This document shows positions 1-11,162 of a stretch of 64,000 nt of DNA, piece by piece (within the stretch, counting starts at the first letter, position 1; each line of letters opens with the position of its first letter). Origin of the DNA: Perca fluviatilis (Eukaryota; Chordata; Actinopteri; Perciformes; Percidae); the NCBI RefSeq assembly GCF_010015445.1, contig NC_053126.1, forward strand, positions 9,640,249-9,704,248. The letters run 5' to 3'. The position numbers were made by a program, and so were the translations under genes. The notes under the pieces are model-generated. The model saw only the letters and a list, made by a program, of their open reading frames with translations. It had not been told where the DNA came from and did no database searches.

Positions 1-100
1 TGTTAATGTTAAATTTAATTAAACAACAGTTGTGTTGTGTCTGTTTCTCTCCTTGCTGTAATAGTGAGCTGGTGTTGAAACCATTAGTGGTCTGAGGGCT

Positions 101-113
101 CCTCCTCTGGTGG
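101..113 (-). promoter_or_regulatory. CTCF-like motif 3' of family A VH RSS
   Basis: On the sense (minus) strand this reads CCACCAGAGGAGG, close to the CTCF core CCASYAGRKGGCRS (about 11 of 14 positions by eye). It lies 30 bp beyond the RSS nonamer of VH #1. The same 13-mer recurs at 11081-11093, 16519-16531, 26140-26152, 35891-35903, 40900-40912 and 49694-49706, always just 3' of a family A VH. The surrounding ~90 bp is almost unchanged across all seven copies. CTCF binding is inferred from the motif only. Confidence 0.35.
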
Positions 114-182
114 CTTCATGTTACAAGTGTTCAGGCTCTGAGGGGTTTTTGTTCAGGTCTACTGATGGTTTGTGTTACTGTG

Positions 183-622
183 GCTCTCTGGCACAGTAAT
201 ACACAGCAGTGTCTTCAGGCTGCACATTCTGTCCATTTAGAGTCACTCTGTTACTGGAAGTCTCTAAGTCGATACTGAACTTGTTCTTCAGTGAATCTTT
301 GTAGTATGTTGTGTATCCAACACGTCCACTTCCAATCCACTCCAGTCCTTTCCCTGCAGGCTGTCTGATCCAAGCTGTGCGATAGCTACCAAGAGAATAA
401 GAGACCTGACAGGTGATGGTCAGACGTTGACCTGGCTGCACAGTCACAGAGGCTGGCTGGGTCAACTGTTCACACTTCACACCTGTGGAGGAAAACATGT
501 TGAATATTGAATCAGTGTAACAACAGTGAACAGTGTGCTGTGATCATACTGTCAGTGTCTCTGCCTCAGTGAGACTCACAGGATCCAGCAGCCAGCAGCA
601 GCAGCAGAGCTACAGAGAACAT
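183..622 (-). CDS. VH #1, family A, intact variable segment
   Basis: Immunoglobulin heavy-chain variable segment. It encodes the antigen-binding V domain after V(D)J joining. Leader exon 622-580 starts at ATG (MFSVALLLLLAAGS) and ends at a GTGAGT donor. The V exon 482-183 follows a CCTCCACAG acceptor, phase 1. FR1 has EQLTQPASVTVQPGQ, then Cys23 (TITCQVS), Trp41 in AWIRQPAGKGLEW, and Cys104 in [11 protein letters not shown]. The RSS abuts the coding end: heptamer CACAGTA (182-176), 23-bp spacer, nonamer ACAAAAACC (152-144). Upstream are TATAAA (698-693) and an octamer-like ATGCAAAG (726-719). All parts of a usable VH are present. The heptamer's last base differs from CACAGTG, as in most family A members. 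Confidence 0.9.
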
Positions 623-829
623 GGTTGCTATTGAAGGTGATCTGATGGGAGCTTCTCTTCTTCTGCTGCAACTGACAGCATGATATCAAGTCTTTATAGC
701 AGACTGTGAGGAAGTTCACTTTGCATAGAGAAGGATACTGACAGGCTATAAAAGAAGGATGGACTGTCCTGTCACAAGTGATAGCTTGGAATTGTGTTAT
801 GAAATATATTTTTGACACATGAAAAAAAA

Positions 830-1125
830 TGCAGTTATTATTACAAACTTTAAACAAATTTAAATTCCATTTATTTTTAATCACAAATTGTTTTACACAA
901 GTCAAACATGTCAGACAAATAGTTTTATATTTACAACAGAATCAACAGATTAACAGAATAGTTATTGTCTGCTTCAACTATATATGGGGGATCTGCAATA
1001 AAACATCTGTCTGAATGGAGCAGTTTTATTGAGACGATTTCTCTGAATGTGTTGATGATATTGAACTGAAGCTTATTATGTGAATAAGAAAAGAAGAAAG
1101 CAAAGATTTGACTTGTTTGGACATG
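830..1125. other. VH intergenic sequence, no gene
   Basis: AT-rich spacer. Positions 990-1080 match the intron side of the orphan leaders at 13.6 and 36.8 kb, so this is part of the repeated VH cassette. No RNA gene or coding exon is visible. Confidence 0.5.
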
Positions 1126-1166
1126 TTGAGTTTTTGTACAGCGTTGCTCCTTCCTGTGTCACTGTG

Positions 1167-1490
1167 GCTCTCGAGCACAATAATAAACAGCAGAATCTTC
1201 AGTCTTCAGACTGTTCATCTGCAGATACACCTGCTGTCTGCTGTTTTCTCTGGAGATGGTAAACTGGACTTGAACTGACTGAGAGTAGTAGATGTTGCTT
1301 CTGCTGATGTAAGCGATCCATTCCAGTCCAGCAGCCTGTCTGATCCAAGCATTAATATTACCACCAAACTCATAATATGTGCAGGTCAGTCTGTGGGATT
1401 ATCCAGGTCTTTTAACCACTGGAGGTTTTCAGAAAAACATCTATTGATCTTACCTGCCCAGTTAAATGACAGGATGAGAAAAACAACCAT
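1167..1490 (-). pseudogene. VH #2, family B-like pseudogene
   Basis: A VH relic whose leader exon (1490-1454, MVVFLILSFNWAG) has a good GTAAG donor. The leader intron has collapsed to under 50 bp and the V-exon acceptor and start of FR1 are missing. In the remaining body, GAA of the PGES motif has become TAA, a stop, and two codons (GK) of the GKGLEW turn are deleted. The 3' half is well kept: YYCARE, heptamer CACAGTG (1166-1160), a 22-bp spacer and nonamer ACAAAAACT (1137-1129). The RSS could still recombine, but the product would not be a protein. This leader type appears twice more with no V exon (13.7 and 36.9 kb). Confidence 0.8.
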
Positions 1491-2084
1491 TGTTAAAGCC
1501 AGTTGTCTCTGTCCAGTCTACAGTGTGTATGTCAGTGATTTAGTGTCTGTCCTTCACTCTGCAACACATATGTAGAGATGGAAGAGGTCAGAGATTTGCA
1601 TTGACTCCTCCTATAAGAGAAACACAACACATCTCTGGGGGGAAAGAAATGATAATTTTACATTATGACTATGATATTTTATTGAAATGATGATGTTGAT
1701 TTTCAAGTTATTCAACTGTCACATTTTGTTCATAACCAAATTCAATATATTCATATATTCTACTCAGCAGTATTTGATGGACCATCCATTTACTGGATAT
1801 ATCATGCATCACTTGCAGCTCGATATCAAAAATAGAAACATTATTAACCATTATTGTAAAAGCATGTTTCATTTACTGTAATATAAACATGAAGTCACAA
1901 ACCACAACAGCAGCTGTTTCGTTTTAGACTGTGCATGTATGTTTGTGTGTTTGGTTTAGAGACACTGTGACATTCTCCTTAGTGTCATCTGCCATCTTAT
2001 CTCCTACTGCCACCTGGAGGTATTCTTGAAAATAAATTGTATGAGATTTTTTGTCAAGCCTCTCTGCTTCCTTTAACCAGTGTG

Positions 2085-2573
2085 TTTCTCTGGTAGAGTA
2101 ATACACAGAAGAGTCCTCTGGCTTTAAGTTGGACAGTCTCAGATACACCATGCTGTTGCTGTCATCTCTACTGATTTCTACACGGCCCTGCACACTGCTG
2201 TAATAAGTGTTACTACTTGAAGCAGAGAAGCCTCTCCCTATCCATTCCAGTGCTTCTCCTGCAGGTTGTCTGATCCAGTGCATGCTGCAGCAGCTAAAGG
2301 TGAAGCCAGATCCCCTGCAGGAGAGACTAAGAGTCTCCCCAGGCTTTTTCACTACTCAACTGGAACGAATGGCCCCCATACTCTGACCTGTACAACCTGA
2401 TGAAATAAAAGGGAGAGAGGAACCACAGAAGAAATGAATCATCTGGGAAGTTTTCTGGTGTCACTGACTGACCATCAGTCCATGTTGTCTGAGAAAAGAT
2501 AACACAGCAAGAAGCAGGAGAACTCACAGGGCAGAGAGAGAGCAACCAGCAGAAGAGTGAGTGTGTTCATCAT
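2085..2573 (-). pseudogene. VH #3, family D pseudogene
   Basis: Leader exon 2573-2528 (ATGATG start, NTLTLLLVALSAL) and V exon 2396-2085 with a normal acceptor. Two lesions: TCA to TGA makes a stop in FR1 just before VVKKPGE, and Cys104 is changed to Ser (VYYSTRE, TGT to TCT). The family D hallmark GFTFSCCSMHWIRQ is kept. The RSS is CACACTG (2084-2078), 23 bp, ACAAAAAAT (2054-2046); the heptamer is mutated at position 5. Upstream is a perfect octamer ATGCAAAT (2666-2659). A recent pseudogene, since everything else is intact. Confidence 0.8.
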
Positions 2574-2699
2574 CCTGAGGCTGGAGATGTGACATCTGAT
2601 GCTCCACACAAAGTACAAGAGTAGTCAGCAGGACAGAAGTACACTGCACAGACTAAAGATTTGCATCAAGACATAATGGGGAGGGAGTGGCTCCTAAAC

Positions 2700-3556
2700 C
2701 AGCACTCTGTTATAGTTTGTATCATTTATTATTTGTTCATTTTTTAATTATAGTTGTTTGTCATTCTATGTTAGATACAATATCACATTCAGAGACAAGA
2801 GCACTTTTTGTTTTGTATTGTTCTATTAGTTAGCCTTTAAGTTATGGTACATGAATTGCCGTGAATTCATGCATGACTTCATGCATGAAAAAGCATGAAT
2901 TAATTAATGTAGTACTTCAATAATGTACAAGGACTAATAGTATCTCATGCATGACTTAATGCAGGAACAATATAATAACTAATGCATCAAATAAGGTATT
3001 TTAATCATCAAGATTTCTGATTTATTAATGATGTTCATGTCTTCTTCAATGAACTGACCAGTCACAACAGTGTACATATATTCAGAAAACCTGTAGTGTT
3101 GTAATCATGGTTAAATAAAAATGCATCATCCATTACTTCATCATGTTTGTGGCCCTTCAAATAAAGTGCTGACCTGGTCCAAAAATAAGATATCTCAAAT
3201 AAGATATGATTAATGGTGGCATGAAATTAAATGTATTAAGAGTTTAAGGAGTGGGTTGGCATAATAATACTGAGGTCACTACATTGACTGAAAATACAGT
3301 ATACTGCAGATGCATTTTTATGGTTGCTGTATTCACAACAACATAAGTCATTGCAAGAGTAATGCCTGAGAACAATGTTCACCCAAGTAGGATATTTATG
3401 AATTTTACTTTTTACTAACTTACTACTTGACAATATTTTTTATGTGTCGGGTCACAAAGATTTTCAGTCCCATTATTATAAAGTGTTACTGTTCTATCAT
3501 TTAACCATCAATAAATGCCGTTTGAATGGTACATGTTAATTTGAACTCAAGAATTA
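2700..3556. other. Family D to C intergenic cassette sequence
   Basis: Non-coding, AT-rich, with repeated CATGAATTCATG-like short palindromes. It is closely matched by 14660-15488 and 38160-38720, showing it travels with the D-C VH pair. No gene is seen. Confidence 0.6.
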
Positions 3557-3564
3557 GTGATTAC

Positions 3565-4331
3565 TAGGGTTGGGTACCGAAACTCGGTGCCAATAGGGAA
3601 CCGGTGCCGACGTAAACGGTAGTAACGAGACCGAATAAGAACGAAAGTTTCGGTGCCTCATTTCGGTGCTCGACTTTACACTACACCTGACAGCATGTAA
3701 CGTTAGCCTACCTTTAGCTAGCAGCTGGATTAATCACGGTTAAAATGCTGACAGCTAACGTTAAACAGTGTAAAGTGTGACTGTATTTCACTGTGGAGGA
3801 CTTCAACAGCGGGATGTAACAGTCTGCTCTGCAGCGCAGCAGCAGCTGCCGTTGTCGCAATTCATAGATATACAATATGTTTATATGGTCGGAATAAAAC
3901 AACACAGACGGTGACGGTGCGTTCACTTGCAGCTGCCGTTGTCGGAATTAAACAACACAGACGGTGCGTTCACTTGCAGCTGCCATTGTCGGAATTAAAC
4001 AACACAGATTCACTTAAAACAGGTAGCCTCGTGGTGCATTCACAGTAATTGTAAAATACCCTTTTCCCATCTGGGGTTCAACAGCAATTTACTGGTGAAA
4101 TAAGTTATTGTTATAGTTATTACATTATTATTAAATCTTTAATTTTGACCATGGCCTTAGCAATAAACAAGTCACTGACTGTTGTTTACTACCCTTATTT
4201 TTTTTTCTTCTTCTTTTTTTTTTAACTTTATTGAAAAGTACCGGTTCAGGCACCGTTTAGGCACCGGCACCGTTTTAAAAGTATCGATTTAGCACCGGAA
4301 CCGAAAAAAAACCAAACGATACCCAACCCTA
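3565..4331. mobile_element. hAT-type MITE, 767 bp, with 8-bp target duplication
   Basis: The element starts TAGGGTTGGGTACCGA and ends with the inverted CCCAACCCTA, and GTGATTAC is duplicated exactly on both sides (3557-3564 and 4332-4339). Eight-base duplications are the hallmark of hAT transposases. The ends carry the ACCGGTGCC/GGCACCGG-rich subterminal repeats common in fish hAT MITEs. The interior has a ~50-bp tandem repeat (GCAGCTGCCGTTGTCGGAAT units, about 3830-4010) and no transposase. The paralogous cassette at 15489-15500 has the uninterrupted site with a single GTGATTAC. Confidence 0.9.
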
Positions 4332-4339
4332 GTGATTAC

Positions 4340-4370
4340 ATTACATTTGACGCTTTTATCCATAGAAATC
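4340..4370. repeat. SINE tail fragment
   Basis: CATTTGACGCTTTTATCCA matches the 3' end of the tRNA-derived SINE at 59.0-59.2 kb. A second copy of this stub is at 15497-15525 in the duplicate cassette. Confidence 0.4.
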
Positions 4371-4445
4371 TCATGTCAATTTGTGTTTGAGTCACATGCT
4401 GGTTGCTGGGTATTTGTGCAGCTGTTGGTGGTTTGTATCACTGTG

Positions 4446-4897
4446 TAGCTTACACGCACACAGTAATACACAGCTGTGTCCTCAGGCTGCAGATTCTGTC
4501 CTGTTAATGTCACCAAGCTAGTAGACGTGCGTGTGTGGTAAAGGAACTTGTTCTTCAGAGCATTATTTTGGTAAAAGTCTCCTCTACCCCACCGATGGCA
4601 AATCCAGTCCATTGGTTTTCCTTCACTCTGTCTGATCCAACCTGTTGCATAGCTGTCATCAGTCAAAGAATAACCAGAGACCTGACAGCTGATGGTCAGA
4701 GACTGTCCAGGCTGTACAACCATTGAGTCTGTCTGGATGAGATCAATACTGTTCACACCTGTGGAAACACAAATCAACATTATCTCCATCATTCATCTGA
4801 CTATTCAGTGTTTCTAATGTGTGTATTAGAGTGAATCCACTGAAAACTCCTCACAGGATCCAGCTGCCAACAGCAGCAGCAGAGCTCCAGAGAACAT
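4446..4897 (-). CDS. VH #4, family C V exon with family A leader and promoter
   Basis: The V exon 4758-4446 is open: [52 protein letters not shown]. The leader 4897-4855 reads MFSGALLLLLAAGS and the upstream DNA matches the family A2 genes (#12, #17), whereas other family C genes have MFSVALILLLAAGS and a different promoter. The 3' end of the leader exon (GGATCCT, then GTGAG) is of C type, so the crossover lies inside the leader exon. The RSS has heptamer CACAGTG (4445-4439) but only 21 bp to nonamer ACAAATACC (4417-4409), where other family C genes have 23. Coding is intact; recombination may be weak. Confidence 0.8.
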
Positions 4898-4929
4898 GGT
4901 TTATGTTGAAACTGATGTGCTGTGAACTC

Positions 4930-5870
4930 CACTGACAGCCTGATGTGATGTTTTTATAGCTGAGAAACAAGGAAGGTCACTGAGTTTGCATAAAATCAAA
5001 CATATGAATCATCAATGTTGGTCTAACTGGAGTCAATAGAAGAGTGTGTTCAGTGTTATTATATCTGCAGAGTGAAAATATGCCTGGATTTTTTTGTTTT
5101 CTTCATATTCAGATACAGATACAGATGATTTTAAACTGTCAATATTATTTCCACGTATTTTCCAGACTTTTTTCAAACATTAAAAATCATTTAATATGAA
5201 ATAGTTATAGCAATACAACATCCAAGTAAATTCACTTTATATGTAAACAAAAATTTAAAATGCTGTCATCACTGATCTCCACTTTCAGCTGTTTTCTCTT
5301 AGAAATGATTTTAATGAAATTACAGTATTGTATGTGACATATTCTTATTTACCTATTGATTTTATTACAGAGCAATATGAATCATTTTAGAGTTTGAGTA
5401 TCAGTCAGTTAAGATCAATGAGAACAGCAGATCTGAGTTTCTCCTTTTAGTAACAGAGGAGAGAGAAACTAGACACTGACTGTCCTCTAGTGATTTTATA
5501 AAAGAAACAGTAACATTATTTTTCATTCTCATAGATTCCACATCATATCATTTACAGACAGTATTGTGTCTTACTTTGTAGAACAGTAATGTATTTGTAG
5601 AAGTTTAATTTCAGCAACCAGATTATTGTGCTGTCTTTGGACCTTTCATCAATGAGTTATCTTTTTTCTGTTTTTAATCCATTTTCAGGAATGTATATAA
5701 TGTAGGGAGGATTATTACTTCATTTTAAAAAAACATTTCAAGTAAATCACAGCATATTAAACAAATTAACAACCTCACAACAACAAAAGCTAATATAAAA
5801 CTAAATAAATACATACATGTTATGAAAAATACTTCATGCTTGGGCACTACCAGCCTGAAAGAATGAGTAC
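4930..5870. other. Family A to B intergenic cassette sequence
   Basis: Non-coding, matching 17050-18050, 26650-27310 and 42600-43530. It includes the octamer-like TATGCAAAC and TATAAA of the family A-type promoter (4957-5000) that now drives VH #4. No other gene is visible. Confidence 0.6.
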
Positions 5871-5913
5871 TGTAGGATTTTGTACAGCTGCTCAACCAAC
5901 TCCAGTCACTGTG

Positions 5914-6350
5914 GCTCTCGAGCACAATAATAAACAGCAGAATCTTCAGTCTTCAGACTGTTCATCTGCAGATACAGCTGCTTTCTGCTGTTGTCTCTGG
6001 AGACGGTAAACCGGCCTCGGACTGACTGAGAGTAGCTGCTGCCGCTACTGTCACTGGTAATGTAAGCGATCCATTCCAGTCCTTTTCCAGCAGCCTGTCG
6101 GATCCAGTGCAACCAGTAGCCATTAACGTCCAACGCAGAGGCTGTACAGGTCAATCTGTGAGATTCTCCAGGTCTTTTAATCGCTGGTTCAGATTGTGTC
6201 AGAGTCTGACCATCAACACCTGTCAAGAGGATAAAAAACATTGCATGAAAAAAATAAAAAAATAAAAGATATTTAAGATTAAGATCAGTGAAAATCTTCA
6301 CCTGCCCAGCAGAGAGTTAAAAGCAGCAGTCCTGTCCTATAGTCCATCAT
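5914..6350 (-). CDS. VH #5, family B, intact
   Basis: Leader exon 6350-6302 ([23 protein letters not shown] donor) and V exon 6219-5914. FR1 [17 protein letters not shown], Cys23 in RLTCTAS, CDR1 LDVNGYW, Trp41 in [15 protein letters not shown]3 [17 protein letters not shown], Cys104 in [14 protein letters not shown] heptamer CACAGTG (5913-5907), 23 bp, nonamer ACAAAATCC (5883-5875). The promoter has the family B octamer variant ATGCAAAA. CDR1 and FR2 are almost identical to VH #27 while CDR2 differs, which suggests cassette duplication followed by CDR2 change. Confidence 0.9.
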
Positions 6351-6625
6351 GTTAAACTGTGTGTCCACTGTTCTCTGTCCTCCTCTCTGCACTCAGATAA
6401 GTAGAGGTGAAGATATCTGAGTTTTGCATTGACTCCTCCTCACAGGGAGGAAACATCTGGACTGGAGATGTTTAATGAAACTGAGTCAGAGTCAACCCTC
6501 CAAGTCAGCTGTTTTAATGTTTGCCTGGCATGTTATAATTTGTGTAAAATGTTTATTAATATTAACACCACAACCGCAGTTATAATTTTAATAAAAAAAT
6601 TAGATCTGACACATTACAGTAACAT

Positions 6626-7133
6626 ATGTAGGAAAAAAAGCGACCGATTCTACTCTGGCTCCAAAAGCCAGAGTCTTTTAAGAACCACCGGTCACTTCTC
6701 AAAGTTTCCCCTTTAATTTTGTGTTCGTTGAAAGGCAGACCAAGAAATGAATACTCAGGATTCGTTCAGTTAAACTATAACAATCTTTAGTAAAATTATA
6801 TTGCAAACAGATATTTCATATGCATATGGATCAGCCGCTCCTTCGAGACATTCTCTCCCTAACCACCAACAAAGTCTTTCCGGGTCTGACCCCGGACCTT
6901 CCTTTTCCCTATTCTTTTATTCATCTTCAGGTTCCTCCTCCCGCCATTGCGTGTGGGCCGCCAATTGATTGGATATCACACAGACTTTCTGTCTCCAAGA
7001 AGATAGAGAAGTTGCGCGCTAGAGATTGTCTGTTCCTTTAAGAGATTTCAATAGGTGCTTTCTGTTCCAATTGTTTATTAAACAAATCAGGAGGACTTTT
7101 GCTCCACTAAATTTGAACCCGTCTCATCTTACT
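6626..7133. mobile_element. LTR-like insertion (putative solo LTR)
   Basis: A ~508-bp block of different composition interrupts cassette DNA that is continuous at the paralogous place (33960-34050). It begins TGTAGGAAAA and has a GC-richer middle. No clear target duplication or terminal CA could be fixed, so the type is uncertain. Confidence 0.35.
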
Positions 7134-7422
7134 CATTTAATACCATTATAACATCATGGCTTTTCCCTATGAATATTACTTTTGCAATTTAGTTTTACAG
7201 TAGATAATGCTTTGACCGTTGAAAGAACTCTATCTATTACTGTGAGGTATGTCACATCATGATGAAAATAATTATGTACTCGTACAGTAAAATATTATGG
7301 AAATCTAATGTGGATATATCAAAGTGCTTAGGTGGTAAAAAACTCAGATGCTTAAGATTACATTGCTGTTTGTTGTCTGTGGAGGTTTTTGTGCAGCTGC
7401 TCCACTGTCTTCAGTCACTGTG

Positions 7423-7879
7423 TCTGTCGAGCACAGAAGTAAACAGCAGAATCTGCTGCTGTCAGGCTCTGGACCTCGAGGTACTGAGAGCTGCTGGGAA
7501 CATCTTCAGTCATGATGAAACGGCTTTGAAAGGAGCTGCCATAGCTAGCAGAGTTTGAACCTGCATTCATCCTCCCAATCCACTCCAGAGCTTCTCCTGG
7601 TCTCTGTCGTATCCAGTGAATATAGTAGCTTGTCATGCTATAACCAGATATGATACATGACATCTTCACTGTCTCTCCAGGTCTTTTCACCTCAGACGGA
7701 GACTGGTCATGTTTGATCTCACTCCAAACTCCTGTAAATTGATTTTAAAAAAAGTGATCATCATCTAACAGACTTGTTAATCACAGGTTGGACATTCACT
7801 AAGGAAGTATTGCAGAAATGATTTTCTCACCATGAATAGTAAGTACAAATAATAAACTCCAGATAACGGTATTTTCCAT
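7423..7879 (-). CDS. VH #6, family E, intact
   Basis: Leader 7879-7831 ([17 protein letters not shown]) with donor GTGAGA; V exon 7731-7423. FR1 reads [17 protein letters not shown], Cys23 in [11 protein letters not shown], Trp41 in [15 protein letters not shown]3 [17 protein letters not shown], Cys104 in [20 protein letters not shown] (7422-7416), 23 bp, ACAAAAACC (7392-7384), all consensus. A nearly identical gene is VH #21 at 34.4 kb. Upstream sequence (7880-8560) matches 34800-35500, so the two sit in duplicated cassettes. Confidence 0.9.
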
Positions 7880-7884
7880 TCTGT

Positions 7885-8690
7885 GAGAAACACTGTAGTT
7901 CAGTGCTTTCTGATCTGAGTGTTTCAGAAATATATTAAACTCCCCCGGTGTTCTGGCACAAGTTGCTGTTGGTGTGTTTATGAGAGAGGAAGAGTTTGCA
8001 TAGACCTCCCTCTACAGGTTTAAAATGGGAACATGTCACACAGATACATTTCCATAAGTAGAATATCTCTACAATAGCAGAGGAAACTGTGAAATATGAA
8101 ACTGATTTCTGAACTGATAGAAAATAATGGGAAATAAACTACTATGTTCTACCTTGACAATCTTTAACCCACAGTTTAGCAGTTTAGAGCTTCTCTCATA
8201 TTGGCCAAATTCCAGAAGGGAAATGTCATCCTATTTGTGAAGAGATGTCTAGTTGCTGTTAAAATGTAGTTATCAGATGTTATTTTCTATCACATTGCAT
8301 TGAACAGGAAAAATTTCCACATTTTTTCTAGGCATCAGAATACAGAACTATATATATATATATATATGAAAATGCGTTATATGCATCTTGTATTAAGAGA
8401 AAATCAACTTTCTCTAAGTCTCCTCTATATTGATATCTCCTGCAGTGGAAATCAAATGAGATCGACACTGATACATTAAAATTCTCAACTTTCCCTCCGT
8501 CTACCAGTAACAATAAATGCTTCTACCATTCAGGGAACTCCATAAACATACACTCACACAAAGAGAAGGGGGAATCTCTGACAAACACACTTTGTTAATG
8601 AAAATAAAGGCTACACAACTGACCTGAGATCAGCTACTCTTCTGAATCTAGCTAGGTCACGCAGATCTCTGCTATTCCATTACAAAATTC
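7885..8690. other. Family E upstream intergenic
   Basis: Contains the VH #6 promoter (TATGCAAAC near 8000) and then AT-rich DNA shared with 34800-35500, including a short TA run at 8349-8367. No gene is seen. Confidence 0.5.
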
Positions 8691-9845
8691 ACTTCTGAAA
8701 CTTTTTTATGCGAGAAATCAACTATGTAAAGCTCAAATATGGGCCACTTTACGAAAATGGATGGCTAATTGCAAATTTTGTCCGACTGTGTGTCGGAGTT
8801 CAGCCGCCGTGTGCGTGTTGCTGCCTGCGCCCCGGCCTGCCTTCCCTTCACCGCCCCCCACCGGCGAGGTACTTGGCGGTCACGACTGAGAAGCCGCACC
8901 AGCACTCCATACCCGCGCAAAGTCACCATCTCTTGGGCTAATAGACAACCAAATGCCCCTGCCCTGACAGAGCTCCAGGGCCTGCAACTCCCCTCTTCCT
9001 GCTGGCTAAATGCCCGGTGTATGTGAGTGAGAGCGCGGTCAGCGAGCTTGTTACACCAGCAATCTCTTACCACAGGTTTCAGTTAATCTTTTAATGTGTA
9101 ATTATAATGTGTTGAGTTATTTAAACAAACTATTGGGGAAATAAACGCCGCTTGTCCGCGAGTCTCATTGATAGAGCCTGCGGCTGGATGAAGCTCTTTC
9201 AATGAGAGCTAGCTAGCCTCCTCTTAGAATTCCTCTGAAATTCAGAAATATTCATTAACTTGAAATCGGACACCGTTGTTAGCTTTATAAGACATTTAGC
9301 TAGATGTTGTATACGTGGCGTGACGAAATTCAAACTGTAAATATACTCAGAATTGCGCCGAAAATGAAGCTAACTATCCGTGATTTGTAGCTACAAACTG
9401 GTTACATCCAGCCGCAGGCTCTATCAATGGGACTCGCAGACAAGCGGCGTTTATTTCCCCAATCGTTTGTTTAAATAACTCAACACATTATAATTACACA
9501 CATTAAAAGATTAACTGGAACTGTGGTAAGAGATTGCTGGCGTAACAAGCTCGCTGACCGTGCTCTCACTCACATACACCGGGCATTTAGCTAGCAGGAA
9601 GAGAGGAGTTGCAGGCCCTGGAGCTCTGTCAGGGCAGCGGCGTTTGGTTGTCCATTAGCGCAAAAAAACAGTGACTTTGCGCGGGTATGGAGTGCTGTGG
9701 GCTGCCGTGACGGAGCTCCAAGTACCTCATAGCAGGCCGGGGTCTGTGAAGGAAGGCAGGCTGGGCAGCAAGGCAGCAACACAGGCAGCACCGGCCGCTG
9801 AACTCCGACACACAGTCTTACCAAATTTCTCAGAAGTGAATTTAA
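8690..9845. mobile_element. Palindromic DNA element with ~450-bp arms
   Basis: Sequence 8690-9190 returns inverted at 9408-9845: for example GCCTGCGGCTGGATG against CATCCAGCCGCAGGC, and GGGGAAATAAACGCCGCTTG against its complement. The arms flank a ~200-bp centre. No transposase is present. One arm occurs alone at 29450-29945. Open frames here are shadows of the GC-rich arms. The superfamily is not determined. Confidence 0.75.
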
Positions 9846-9865
9846 TAACGAAATAGCCCGATAAA

Positions 9866-10110
9866 CAATGTATAACTTTGCAGTGTCTGAAATATGAGAC
9901 CTGCTGTCGAGTCTCCCATGTGTTTCTATGTAGTTTGCTCAAACCAATCAGCACGTAGCTCATTCTGAATATTTATGAGCATACCATATATGGAAGAAAA
10001 GCTCTTGTTCCAAATAGAGCCATATTCACAGGGTAGTTAAGGGCCTAATAAAATAGCATTTGGGCAATTTTCAGCCCAACCAATGTTACATACCCTATTA
10101 GTCAGCCAGA
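9866..10110. repeat. Unclassified repeat-like block
   Basis: Continues from the palindrome with sequence not shared with other VH cassettes. No coding potential is seen. Confidence 0.3.
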
Positions 10111-10124
10111 TCCGGCAGGGGGAG

Positions 10125-10835
10125 AGTTCTAAGCCCGAAAAAGCTACCTCTCCTTATGACCTGTCTCTCTTAGTTACCTGTTATAGTTACGCTGTTATAG
10201 TCCTAGACTGCCGGGGGACTTCCTTCCTTTGACACACTGAGCTGCTCTCTCCTCTCCCTTTCTATTACTGTTTCTATTACTGTTACTATTACTATTACTA
10301 TTTGTGTGCAGCCCGTACCAGAAATGCTTGTTACTAATCCTAGCTTCTGGGGAGTTTACTCCCCGGAGTCCTTATGCTTTTTTCCCCCGCGCATTTCCTT
10401 GGAGAACGTTGGCACCAAGACCCTGGTTGCAGCTGTCGCCGTGGTCCTGCTGCACTCCCTGCTGAGCTCAGCGATGCCCTGCAATGTCATGCTGCGTCCT
10501 GCTGAACCCTGCAGCTTCCCGCTACATCCAGTCACTGTTCCATTATTAATGTGACTACTATCGCCACTGTTCATCACACCCCCAACCGGCTCGTCAGACA
10601 CCGCCTACCAAGAGCCTGGGTCTGTCCGAGGTTTCTTCCCAAGAGGGAGTTTTTCCTCGCCACTGTCCCACTGCTTGCTCTTGAGGGAATTACTGGAATT
10701 GTTGGAATTGTTGGGGCTTTGTAAATTATAGAGTGTGGTCTAGACCTACTCTATCTGTAAAGTGTCTCGAGATAACTTATGTTATGATTTGATACTATAA
10801 ATAAAATTGAATTGAATTGAATTGAATTGAATTAG
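10125..10835 (+). mobile_element. LINE/RTE-like 3' end with TTGAA tail
   Basis: Contains CTCGCCACTGTCCCACTG, GTGTCTCGAGATAACTTATG and a terminal run of AATTG/TTGAA units (10805-10835), a layout typical of the 3' end of a fish non-LTR retrotransposon or its SINE. A second copy in the opposite orientation lies at 62107-62780. No reverse transcriptase is retained. The family name is left open. Confidence 0.6.
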
Positions 10836-11162
10836 TAGACCTTAAGAAACAGTGTAAAATACCCTATATAATCATTTTATCACCCCTTTCAGAAGATGTG
10901 CGCTGAATTTATTCCATCACTTGAAGATTATACATATAATGATGTGTCATTGATTGTAATTTCAAGGTATTTAAATGGCTGTTAAATTAAATTTAGAACC
11001 ATTTATAAAAATCTAAAGAGATGTTTCTCTCTTTACTGTAACAGTGAGCTGGTGTTGAAACCATTAGTGGTCTGAGGGCTCCTCCTCTGGTGGCTTCATG
11101 TTACAAGTGTTCAGGCTCTGAGGGGTTTTTGTTCAGGTCTACTGATGGTTTGTGTTGCTGTG

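Noticed and set aside
8708..9073. Overlapping GC-rich frames on both strands
   Set aside because: Both arms of a palindrome give such frames; no domain or start context.
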